A stretch of DNA of 64,000 nt from Isoetes taiwanensis (Eukaryota; Streptophyta; Lycopodiopsida; Isoetales; Isoetaceae): the NCBI GenBank assembly GCA_021234155.1, contig JAJEKV010000213.1, positions 250,001-314,000 on the forward strand, written 5' to 3'. Below are positions 54,848-64,000 of this stretch, piece after piece. A program made the position numbers and the translations under genes. Below the pieces are notes generated by a model. The model worked only from the letters and a program-made list of their open reading frames with translations, made no database searches and was not told the DNA's origin. Position 1 is the stretch's first letter. Each line of letters begins with the position of its first letter.

Positions 54848-55961
54848 TGGGAGCCTCTGGCTCAAAGTTAGAGAAGGCGCTAGATCAGTTCCCAGAAGGT
54901 GAACGGTATTTTGGATTGGAGAATTTCGGCAACACATGCTATTGCAATAGTGTCCTTCAGGTTAGTCTCCATTCTTCTGTTTAATTGGTGGATCTTCCCT
55001 GTTGATTTGAATTTCATGGCAAAACGACCGAGAATTCCCGAAGTTTAGGCCAAATGATTTCGATTTCATTTTACGACAAATGGCTTAATAAAGCGAGATA
55101 GCTATACCACGGTTATTCTCACACGGATCCATTTTAACTCCGCTTTTGTGCCTTCGTAACGTGACAAATCTTTCTATTGATTTAAAAGGCATTTGAGTGA
55201 AGGCGGGACTTTCTTGCTTAGCATTACGGTTTATTTGGAAGACTTTGAAAATGGTGTACATGAACATGTCCTAAGCTGGCATATTCCAACCGTCGATTTC
55301 TTTGTTTGCGGTGCTTTATATTTCCGTGTACCATTTAGGGAACAACTTTTAGAATATTACAGGGGGTAGCAAGGCATTAGGAGAACGAGGAAGAGAACTT
55401 CCGACATGTTTGGCGTAGCTGTTTCTGTGAGATATTTACTTCTCACGCTTGTTTATGTACAGGATTCATGTTTTGGAAGGTTTGAAACTAAGAAGTCAGT
55501 TACCATCTTTTGATAAAAATCAAAGTCTAAACACATCTTACGTGCCTTTACCTAGGAGTTGGCGGTCTTGACATTCATCTGTTAGTGAAGGCTTTTAATG
55601 TTTGTTTTTTCCACGGATAAACTCTCAAAAGAAGAAGACTGGTGTAATAGCACCAAAGAGGTTTGTCCAAAGAGTAAAAAAGAAAGAATGAGTCAATTTT
55701 TAGCTACATGCATCAAAACGATTGTCATTTAATTGTCTCTTAAACACGACGATTACGTGCTAAACCTTGTATTTGTGTAGGGCGCACATGAATTCTTAAA
55801 TTATTTGTTAAATGAGTTGGTTGAGATATTGGAGAAGGAGGCGCTGAGGTGACAAACGGGGAATTCAGGTGTCCCAAGAGAAACTGTGCAATGGTTCCAT
55901 GAATGGCAGTGCAAACGGGACTCATCAGCCTGTTGCTACATGGGTGCATAATATTTTCCAG
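54848..55961 (+). pseudogene. UBP3/UBP4-like: ubiquitin-specific protease UBP3/UBP4-like, N-terminal exons
   Basis: Exon 1 (54848-54960): [20 protein letters not shown] then the Cys-box [11 protein letters not shown] with the catalytic Cys, ending CTTCAG|GTTAGT. Exon 2 (about 55315-55435): ALYFRVPFREQLLEYY, then a frame break before LPTCLA, and its acceptor lacks AG. Exon 3 (about 55625-55722): [19 protein letters not shown], with a one-base shift before SYMHQ. Exon 4 (about 55780-55961): AHEFLNYLLNELVEILEKE (start of the His-side box, Asp to Gly), a shift, then VATWVHNIFQ|GTAAAT. The later exons with the catalytic His and Asp are absent. The family removes ubiquitin from substrates in the nucleus and cytosol; this copy cannot. 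Confidence 0.85.
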
Positions 55962-56406
55962 GTAAATCAGTATCTTCATTAGGCCTTCTTCCTAGAGGTA
56001 AGCGTCTATGGCTTTTTGCAATCTCAATCTGAAACACATCTTATTTTTCCCTCTCACAAAAGGTTTTTGCTATTTTGCCCTTCGTTTTGCCATTCCGACC
56101 ATTTTGAACCATTGGTTATGGGGGGCGTGTTCTTATTCTACAAAGCTCTTTTCTGCAATCCAGTGGCAGAAGGTTATGCAGGTGCATGTTAGGTGGCGAT
56201 GGCAACCATGGAAATGCTCCTTACCTGATCTTGATCCTCAAGCCTTTCTCTGGCATTTCAAAGACAAAAGCATAGATGAGCATTAGAAGGGTTTGTTTTT
56301 TTTTAATTCTAGGTTACTGATATAAGGTTTGAAACATATATGAGGTTTATACTCTATTAAGTTTTGCTTGTCAATAACAGTGCCTATAAGATCATGTTTC
56401 CAAATC

Positions 56407-57497
56407 AATGATATGAAATGGGAACCATTTTTGTTAAAACGGTGATGCATTTACTAAGAAGACGTTGCCAAAGTGTTGGTGATTCTGGTTCTAGGCCATG
56501 ATTACAGAGCTCATTGATAAGCAGAGTCTCCAACAAAGAAGCAATGTTCTTGTTTTCTGCCACAATATAGACGAATGGAAAATCGTGCATGCCAGGTAAT
56601 GTAATTCGACCTTTCAAGTTTTCTGTCTGTATAAGAAAATAGGAAAGCAGTTCATTAAGAAGATAAGATAACTTCGGTATGGATGGTGACAATGTAAGTT
56701 AATGTTTGACCAACATAGAACTTCCTATCAGGCCGATGTAGCATATAGACACAAGACTTATTTGTTAAAAGTGGAGGTGGTCGTTGACACTTATCAATAA
56801 ATCCGGACATAAACATGTCTGTGGCAGACACATTTGATGATGATGGCATCTGGCAAATAATCTCATCAAGCTTCTTCTGGTTTATTTGTAATAAAAGAGT
56901 CCCTGCATTTTAAAACAGGAAGACATATGCATAAATCATACCATTATCTTCCTTGCTTATGGTTTGCGGTAACCTAGGATTGTGGGTCTTGTTTTGACTG
57001 CCATCTTGATGCCGCTGTTTCTTCTCATTTACTGCAACACAATTTATATCTTCTAGATTGGAAGAATTAGCAATGTTGCTTTTCAAGTTCTGGATACTAC
57101 TTTCATCATCATGTATGCCAATAGGATTTGACACTGCATCTAATCCATACTTTAAGTAATTTGCCTTGTAAATACCATTCGCTCTTTCAATTAGAGAGTA
57201 TGGAATCTCTTCTTTGAATGCAACCTCAAAAGCTAGACTTTCCCTACAAACTCCATCTAGAAGTTTTCAAATAGGCTGAGCTTTCCATTTTCATCCTCTA
57301 TGGCTATTGCTTTCAAGATCATATTCTTTGTGTTCAATTTCATATCAAGAAGTCCGTCAAGGTGACTAGACAAAATACAAATGCATTCAATTTCATCCGG
57401 AGCTTCAAGGACAGTTGCAACAATTGATATTCTCTTTTGCACTTTTGTGCCCTTGCATAGCTCATCCATCAACACTAGGCTATTTTTTTGTAGCCTT
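56407..57497 (-). pseudogene. MSH1: MSH1 (organellar MutS homologue) C-terminal fragment
   Basis: Minus strand. It starts just before Walker B: KATKK, a one-base shift, then LVLMDELCKGT, and CICILSSHLDGLLDMKLNTK (57260-57497). A TGA replaces Trp before KLLDGVCRESLAFEVAF (about 57220). Then come IPYSLIERANGIYKANY and a poorly conserved linker (to 56910). Next is the GIY-YIG nuclease start CVYMLHRPDRKFYVGQT (about 56760) and, after an intron with acceptor TTATACAG near 56630, GMHDFPFVYIVAENK and IASLLETLLINEL. GIY-YIG after MutS is specific to plant MSH1, which suppresses recombination in mitochondria and plastids. The N-terminal and Walker A parts are absent. Convergent with the UBP fragment. 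Confidence 0.85.
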
Positions 57498-57499
57498 CT

Positions 57500-58730
57500 G
57501 CAAAATAGTGCATTTTTTTAAGCTAAAAATGGCTTAGGATTCCACCGCAGATAGAGCTCATAGGATGTTGACTACCTTGCATTTTATAATTGTTCAAGTC
57601 TTTGCCTCTTGTAGAAATGTTATGGAAGCAAATCAATCATTTCATGTTGTTTAGAGAGTAGAAATGCCAGAGTAGAGAGTATTACAGATCGGAATATTGC
57701 TTTAAGTCAATGTAACACTGTCTGGTGTGTTTTATACCAGCTTGCATCATATGTCTAAAGTGCAAAAGTAGCATTTTGCGATTGGTAAGTTGGACATGTG
57801 TTGTTATCACGCAATTCCATGAAACCAGGTCTCAATGTTTTTTCTACTAATACAATAAGATCACTGTTTTATTAATGCAGCATGGCTCTGTCATACTGGC
57901 TAGTGTCACTGCTCTTCATATTAATGTGTGCTGTTCATATTACTGGCTAGTGTTGGCGCAATGTTTGTGCATTCATTGCAACCACATTAATGGCCTGCAT
58001 TTTTCAAAAATTATATCGCGGACCAAAATCAATTTGCAAACTTTAGAAGTGCGCACTTACATGTTAGTTATTAAACTAAAATAAATGTCACTTTCATGAG
58101 GGCAAAGTGGGATCGAGATTGAATGACAACCTAGAGATGTCCAGCTATAAATACCTGCTCGCTTACTTGTTAGTTTCTCATGTACAATAAGATGCATACT
58201 AGGATGTAAAGGATTTATTCAAATAATGGTTTTGCACGTTCTATAGGTTAAAGCTTTGGAAAGGCCATTCTATTTTACCTACCTTTTTAGTGATGCTGTT
58301 TGAAGAATGGGTTAAAGTAGCCCAAACAGGCATGTAATTAACCGTGTTGAATGTAAAGATAGATGGGCATTTATAGGGTTTGTGGAGAACGTGGTATACT
58401 TGCCTTGCGTTTGATATTTCTCTAGTAATTTATAGAAGAAAATCTAGTCTATTACAATACATTTCAATTTGACACACCATTAGCAAACTATCAAATGATA
58501 TGCCCTCCTCTTTAAAGATGTAAAACTTGCACTTCCTTCTCACATGCCCTTCTGAATCCGCATATGATACCTCTCATTGTCATGCAACATGGGACCTATT
58601 ATTGCCATTGGTTGGTCTTATGCAAAGTGGCAACTATCTTACATTTAATTATGTAGCTACATGTTAATGCGGGTTTACTATGAAGAGGCAATATTATTCA
58701 AGCAATGGGACCAAATTGATGTGGGGCAAC
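57500..58730. other. about 1.2 kb without a recognisable gene
   Basis: No further MSH1 exons were recognised upstream of the Walker B exon. Confidence 0.45.
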
Positions 58731-58734
58731 ACTT

Positions 58735-58764
58735 GCCCGGCAATACCGGGCACACGTTTACTAG
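58735..58764 (+). mobile_element. Helitron-like 3' terminus (copy D)
   Basis: Hairpin GCCCGG CAATA CCGGGC, nine bases (ACACGTTTA), then CTAG followed by T in the flank. This is the clearest Helitron 3' signature in the window. The element body would extend leftwards and could include the UBP and MSH1 fragments. No certain 5' TC end was found. Confidence 0.6.
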
Positions 58765-59347
58765 TTCAATTTTATATTACAAAACACCACCTACACTATA
58801 TCCTATAATTTGCTATACAAAGTAATCAAACGTGCTTTTGACTAGTTTCTATTTTTAGCAGGGTTGCCTAACCCGAGCTGCACACTTTTCTGAAATTCTA
58901 GCTATGCCACGTGTCCTGCATGTCACCTGAAATCATTTTGAGCCGTCCGATTCTCTAATTTCGAATCCTAGGGCCAGGGAAATTAGAAAACCCAAGTAAT
59001 TCTCTGCCGGAGTAATTTCTGGCGCAAGTAGTCGCCGCTGTTAACTGTCCAGATCCTTGGCCAGATCCTTGACGCATGCTTAATTGTCTTTCTTTTCTTG
59101 TATTTTTTGACAAAGATGAGGGTTCTTTTGCAAAGCGAAGGATTTGGAAGACTCCTCTGTTCTGCTAACAATTGTGACGAGTCTTTAAATCTACCAGTAA
59201 TTCTTGACGATTCTTGAATTTTACCACAGAGCCCGGTATGAGCCAACGATCAAAATGCGACTGCTCGGTTCTTCTTTACCTCGGTAACTGTTTGGTCATG
59301 CATAATCTTAGCTTACTATTTTGCCTCCAAGGTCCTACATTGGCAAA

Positions 59348-59622
59348 ATGATAAAGAAAGGGAAGGATTTGAAGCGTATTTCCTGGTCTAGGTATCTGGA
59401 GCCCTCCGTTGATGAAGAAGCAATGGGAGAGGCTGACGATTAGACGATAGACATGAAAGAACTATTTTAGGCTTGAAATTTGCAGGGTATATACATAGCC
59501 TATTTTATGGTAGCCTATTTTATGAAGAAATCTACCATGGCTTGCCTGTTGCAATGAAAATAATGAGATTTCCAGATGATAATGAAGAGCTTGCTAGTAA
59601 ACTAGATCGAGATCAGATTTTG
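59348..59622 (+). pseudogene. Raf-like protein kinase, N-terminal fragment
   Basis: In pieces: MIKKGKDLKRISWSRYLEPS and EADD before a TAG, then IDMKELF, and after a one-base shift LKFAGYIHS. Finally EIYHGLPVAMKIMRFPDDNE, which holds the VAxK ATP-binding Lys, and ASKLDRDQ. The order SWSRYL, DM.EL.LG.KFA, Y.G.PVA.KI...PDD matches plant Raf-like MAPKKKs of the HT1-type group. The sequence stops after the Lys subdomain and is joined directly to MinD text. Disabled. Confidence 0.7.
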
Positions 59623-60076
59623 TAAGCCATCTTTGTGCATTTATTCTGATAGATTGCCCTGCAGGAATTGATGCTGGTTTCATTACTGCAATAACACCAG
59701 CAAAGAGGTTGTTTTTGTTACGACTCCTGACATCACTAGTTTGAGAGATGCAGATAGAGTGACTGGCCTTCTTGAGTGTGATGGCATAGGACATTAAGAT
59801 GGTAGTAAACAGGGTCGGAAGTGACATGATAAGAGGAGAAGACATGACTTCTATTTTAGATATACAGGAGATGCTTGAGCTTCCTTTGCTAGGTGTGATA
59901 CCAGAAGATTCTGAAGTTATGAAGAGTTTCCATTGGTATTGAAAAAGCCTCCAACTCTGGCAGGATTAGCACTAGAGCAGGCGGCATGGAGGTTAGTAGA
60001 ACATGACAACATGAAAGCAGTCTTAATTGAGGAAACCCCTTCCAAGAGAGGTTTTCTACCTTTCATAGGTGGTTGA
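59623..60076 (+). pseudogene. MIND: MinD (chloroplast septum-site protein) C-terminal fragment
   Basis: LIDCPAGIDAGFITAITPA (Walker B-type region of the MinD ATPase), then a one-base shift and VTTPDITSLRDADRVTGLLE. Another shift leads to IKMVVNRVG, MIRGEDM, LDIQEMLELPLLGVIPEDSE. A further shift leads to PLVLKKPPTLAGLALEQAAW and the end KRGFLPFIGG at a TGA (60074-60076). Wording is that of plant plastid MinD rather than bacterial. Walker A and the transit peptide are absent. MinD positions the plastid division ring; this copy is dead. No intron is seen, but plant MinD is commonly intronless, so this does not prove a retrocopy. Confidence 0.85.
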
Positions 60077-61139
60077 TGTTGCACTGAAGCGCCAAAATAG
60101 AATCGACAATTGAATAGAGCTGATGGCTTATGAAATTTGTAACATAAAATAACCATTCACCTTTCATAGGTATAGGTTCCATTTAACTCTCATTTAGAAC
60201 CATTACTGTTGCAATAATCAAATATCTTCTTTATTAAAATGGGAGAGTGTTGGTTTCTGTGCCGGAATGCCCCTGCGGAACTATTTTGGTCGTCTGCGTC
60301 TTTCGTCTCTCTTACCTGTTGAAACTTTGAGCGGGAAGAGAGCGGCACAGGGCAATGATGGCGTTCTCTATTTCTTTCCGGATAATTTTCTTTAGTTCGC
60401 GCTTTGAATAGGAAATTCAAATTCCACTAGATTTCTTTCTTTGGCTTTCGGTTACTTCCACAACAAGTTTGGCGATAGCGATGGATCTGCCTCCGCCAGT
60501 GCTTGCTCCAAGCGCAAGTGTGGAGCTCTCATTCATCTTCGGCCAGGTTTTTGCTTCTCCAAAAATGCCATTTGTTTCTTGGGTGAGCACTTCTCGTCTT
60601 GGAGCCAGGGGCCAGTAGTTTCTTTCTCAAGCTATTTCCTCATCAGAGTTATTCTTTAGCCATTTCGTTGCAAAGAGATCTGCCCTTGAAACGTTTTTTC
60701 CTACTTCTTTCAGCTCTTTGGCTTTGGGAACAGGTGGAGCAGGTCTGAAGGGCTCAATTTCTCTATATTGTGCTTCATTGAGGTGACATTTTTTGTTCTC
60801 TTATGTTATCTGATGTAACATTTGTAGGGCAAAGTTGCGACCATTTCAGTTGGAATTACATTGTTTCTTCTTCATGGTGATTCTTCACTTTGATGCCCTT
60901 ATGCTTTTATTTAAGTTGGAGGTTAAACTGGATTTCTCACTTTTGATAAATATTTTGTAGTTTTTGGAGAGATACTTCTATTAATATTTTGCAAGTTTTG
61001 GGGAGGAGACGTACATTATCATGAAATGATTTAAAACTGCGTTGCTACTTTGATTTTTGATCCCAAAACTGAGGTATTTTCGTAAGCTGCACTTTTTGCT
61101 TCCTATGATCTTTTTTTTCACAATTTAGTTGCATGCCAG
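60077..61139. other. about 1 kb without a recognisable gene
   Basis: No RRM-type exon was recognised upstream of 61140. CCTTTCATAGGT from the MinD tail recurs at about 60161. Confidence 0.45.
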
Positions 61140-61407
61140 ACGGAGCCGAATTTTGATCTTGACATCAAGGATGATGTTCAGGAAGAGTGTTTAAAATTTG
61201 GACTCATTAAGCACATATTTGTTGACAAGTAAGTTACTTTTGAATATTGTTTACTTACAACTATTTGAGTCACTGACATAAGCACATTGCAGAAATAGTG
61301 AAGGACATGTATATCTTCGTTTTGATTCAGCAATTGCAGCCACTAAAGCACAGCAAGCCCTACATGTTCGATGGTTTGCAGGAAAAATGATCACTGCAAC
61401 ATTTATG
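61140..61407 (+). pseudogene. RBM39/CC1-like splicing factor, two C-terminal RRM exons
   Basis: Exon a (61140-61228): TEPNFDLDIKDDVQEECLKF and KHIFVDK, ending GACAA|GTAAGT. Exon b (61293-61407, after TTGCAG): NSEGHVYLRFDSAIAATKAQ, then ALHVRWFAGKMITATFM, ending before GTATAT. This is the C-terminal UHM-type RRM of the RBM39/CC1-like family, which bridges splicing factors in the nucleus. Both exons are in frame with canonical splice sites. The next piece, after TCTTGCAG at 61789, reads IYQEW then stop and does not match the family. The first two RRMs are not in reach. It could be a fragment, or the last exons of a gene with very long introns. Confidence 0.7.
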
Positions 61408-61409
61408 GT

Positions 61410-62150
61410 ATATTCATCAAACCTGTTTGCTCTTTGTGGTTGCCAGTTCCTGTTATATCTCACTCTCTATTACTTTCCAGACTATTTCTGCTTATGAGGA
61501 AAAATTTTCCGAGAGTGGTTGACGAATTCGTTTTGCTATTTCTATGGCCATCAAACCGTGCTGGGTCATCAAACTCAGCATGTGGTTGTAACCTGATTTG
61601 TAGTTGTATATGTGATTGTACACTGCTATGTAACTTCAATCCATTTTTTTGGTTGTCAGCAATAGCTCGCTCATTTCCAATTTTTGGAGTATTAATTTGG
61701 CTGGGATTTTTGGGGTTTAAAGCAAGCTTCTAGGTTTTCATCTGATTTATCTGTTTAGCATTACACAACCAATTATTTGTCTTGCAGATTTACCAAGAAT
61801 GGTGAAGTGAGTCCTTTGTATCAGACTGCAGCAAATGTTAATGCAGGTTGGATCTCTTTTTCTGCTCCTATGTGTCTTATGAATGGATGCATCCGTATCT
61901 TTTTATTCCTGCTACAGGATGTCATACTTGACTCGGTTGATATCATGGCAATAAATTGTAGGTAAATGAGTAGGTTTTTGATGTGTTTAAAGATGAAGCA
62001 GATTATTAATTTGTGCATTTACCAGTTTATGCACTGGAAAAGAGCTCTAATCTGTGATCGAAGGTGTATTCTCATTCCGCAGATGAAGCAAGAAGTTTTT
62101 GCTCCTTTTTTATTTTAGTTTTTTGAAATGGCCACAGTTGTCTTGCTTTA
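61410..62150. other. intergenic or intronic, no further exon recognised
   Basis: Splice-like signals occur, but no conserved peptide was recognised. Confidence 0.4.
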
Positions 62151-62159
62151 GGTAAGTTT

Positions 62160-62790
62160 AAGTTTTCTATAAGTCAGCATGGAATAATTTAAGGGCTAAA
62201 CTTAGCTATTTGGCGATTTTTTTAGCACATTTTCGAAAAAAATTGGCTAAAGTAAATGGAAAAAATTGGGAAAAAAATAATAATTTTAGCTTAACTTTTT
62301 TCGGGACTGCACCAACCCTGTAGCTCTTTAGCCAAAGGCTAGAAAGTAAGAGAGTAAAATTTTATATTGTTTAGCTAAACCATAGAAATTTTTAGAATGA
62401 ATTTCGGGCTAGGTTAGCTAATATTATTCTAATTTCTAAGAAATATATGATTAGTAGTTTAGTTTCTAGCATTATAAATTAATTTGAGTCATAGATTTTG
62501 CTAATTAGCATTATTTTAGAATGTTTTCACAAAGAAAATGACTAAAATAAGTGGAAACAATCGAAAAAAAGTATAGTAGTTTGCCTTAGTATTTTTCATT
62601 GGCCACACCATAAAAATTTTTGGCATGATATTTGGGGTAGTTTAGTTAAACGCTAGAAAGTATGAGAGGAAAAATATGTAAAGTTTAGCTAAACCACAGA
62701 AAGTTTTGGGATTAATATCGAGCAAGTTTAGCTAAAGTCATTCTAGCTAATAAGAAATATGCGATTAGTAATTTATTCCCTGTAAGTCAG
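62160..62790. repeat. diverged tandem duplication, period about 313 bp
   Basis: Two units share GCTAGAAAGT, TTTAGCTAAACCA(T/C)AGAAA, TTAGCTAA and AAGAAATAT(A/G)(T/C)GATTAGTA in the same order. Confidence 0.75.
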
Positions 62791-63617
62791 CTGTAGATTC
62801 TTATTCATAATACTTAGGTGTTTTTATAAAGGCTTGCTAACTTCAATGGAGGTCTCTTTTTTCCGTTTTGATTTTTTGAGTCTGCGTTTTTTAGAATTTG
62901 GCGTGGTAGATCACAAAAGCATTGCTAGAAACTTGCAATTCAATATGGCAGTGTAGTCATATTCAACTTAGGTCTAGCCATATTTAAGTAGATTGAATAT
63001 ATGCAAATTCATGTGCAAATTGCTTCACATTGCAGGACTTGGGAAATGCTACAAAGCTAAAACCATGACTCTGAATTTCATAGCAGATAGGGAGATGGAA
63101 ACATCTTGCGTGCATGTAGATTATTTCGCTACCAGGAAATCCTAGAGGAGACACTGCATGCATCTTAGATGGTGAGGACCACCAGGTGAGCTGATAAGAA
63201 AAGAATAGAATTTGTAATTTTGCATGTGCATGTGTAGAAGCAGGGAAGCAAATCGGTGCACTTATTAAGATTAATCTGTTGTAGCACGAAGATAAATGAA
63301 GATTATGATTTGGAAGATTTTACTTGAGTGTTATAACTGTTCATGTAGCTGTAAATGTGATCATGAAGCTTTTTTTACTAAGTAATTGCTTAGCCATCTT
63401 AACCTTCCATGTCCCTATTATTGCTGATTTGTTGGCTATTATGAAATAACTTTTATTGTCTTGATATATTTATCTTGCAAGTGGAAGCATCCCAAGGGTG
63501 CATCCCAAGGGTGGTGTAAGTGGCACCAGTGGAACAAGCTCTACCAGTAAGGATACTGAAGCCCTTTGAGTTCATTAGATTTAATGCATATAGAGCCATC
63601 AGATTACTGAATGACAA
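62790..63617. other. intergenic, no gene seen
   Basis: AT-rich. GCATCCCAAGGGTG is duplicated in tandem at about 63487-63513. Confidence 0.5.
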
Positions 63618-63621
63618 TAAG

Positions 63622-64000
63622 TTTTTTTTTTTGATGAACGTGGACCTTTATTACTCAAAAGAATACAAAGAGTACATGGGGGACTCAAAACCCAGTGGAG
63701 AAGATATCCACTAGAGCAACACTACCCACCACATACATAACATAGAAAAGTAGAGAATACAGATCACCATGAGCACAACTGTTTGCTATGAGTAGGTGTG
63801 AATCTGAAGATATTGTTCCCAAATGACACTTTTGATGTCATCCTTCAAGGAAGAACATTTGTACGCCTTCACAATGCGACTACGGGCATCGCTAATCCGT
63901 TGGGCGTATCTGAAAAGAGCTGTCCCTTGAAGATGAGGAGATTTCGTCTCTTCCAGATGGACCAGATGATCCAAGCATGCTAAGTGGAAAGCCCTCTTTG
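63622..64000 (-). mobile_element. LINE 3' end, continues beyond window
   Basis: Minus strand: AWIIWSIWKRRNLLIFKGQL (about 63990-63925) is the typical end of the plant LINE zf-RVT region (W.IW..RN..IF.G). A short 3' UTR follows with AATAAA near 63648 and a poly(A) run seen as T at 63622-63632. In-frame stops (near 63865 and upstream of the motif) suggest a damaged copy. Same general clade as the element at the window start but opposite orientation. Confidence 0.75.

Overview
This is a window of a large, repeat-rich nuclear plant genome. The recognisable coding pieces are plant-type: MSH1 with its GIY-YIG tail, chloroplast-division MinD, a UBP3/UBP4-class deubiquitinase, a Raf-like kinase, a subtilase, a GARP factor and a trihelix-type factor. 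They sit among plant L1-type LINEs, LTR elements and Helitron-like ends in AT-rich DNA. A gymnosperm would fit the low gene density and abundant gene fragments, but that is inference and no single feature proves it. Almost nothing here looks like a complete conserved gene.

Layout. 1-4968: a nearly full L1-type LINE (end of ORF1, ORF2 with one stop, an unexplained third ORF, poly(A)). 5175-5602: a tRNA-like SINE candidate between two 28-bp direct repeats. 5804-8067: a young non-autonomous LTR element with target duplication, primer-binding site and polypurine tract. 8467-11952: a second, much GC-richer, frameshifted LINE with a pentanucleotide tail. 12-20 kb: mostly featureless, with a palindrome, an LTR/primer-site remnant and an unrecognised minus-strand reading frame. 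20.2-24.1 kb and 33.5-36.8 kb: two copies of a segmental duplication carrying a family of small basic proteins, all on the minus strand, with a further divergent member at 52.8 kb. Between them lie a subtilase fragment, a Helitron-like end, tandem repeats, a solo LTR with perfect target duplication and a GARP-domain fragment. 38-43.7 kb: inverted repeats, a palindromic AT-rich satellite, several tandem arrays and a possible En/Spm-type transposase fragment. 43.7-46.8 kb: a 5'-truncated Ty1/copia pol with 3' LTR, decayed by C-to-T-type stops. 48.3-49.5 kb: a trihelix-like pseudogene. 50.7-51.7 kb: an intact 326-codon coiled-coil ORF of unknown function.

54.4-61.4 kb: fragments of five unrelated nuclear genes (UBP3/4, MSH1, Raf-like kinase, MinD, RBM39/CC1-like) within about 7 kb. 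Most carry frameshifts and stops. A Helitron-like 3' terminus lies at 58764, after the first two, which suggests gene-fragment capture. The window ends in the 3' end of another LINE on the minus strand.

The most interesting novel signal is the small-protein family. It has a basic amphipathic N-terminal segment (KRLFQKLF-type), a nearly invariant C-terminal motif (APLVVNYFPAGNxLSRL) and a shared TATA-containing promoter. The motif survives even in a 50-residue member whose middle is lost. I do not recognise the family.
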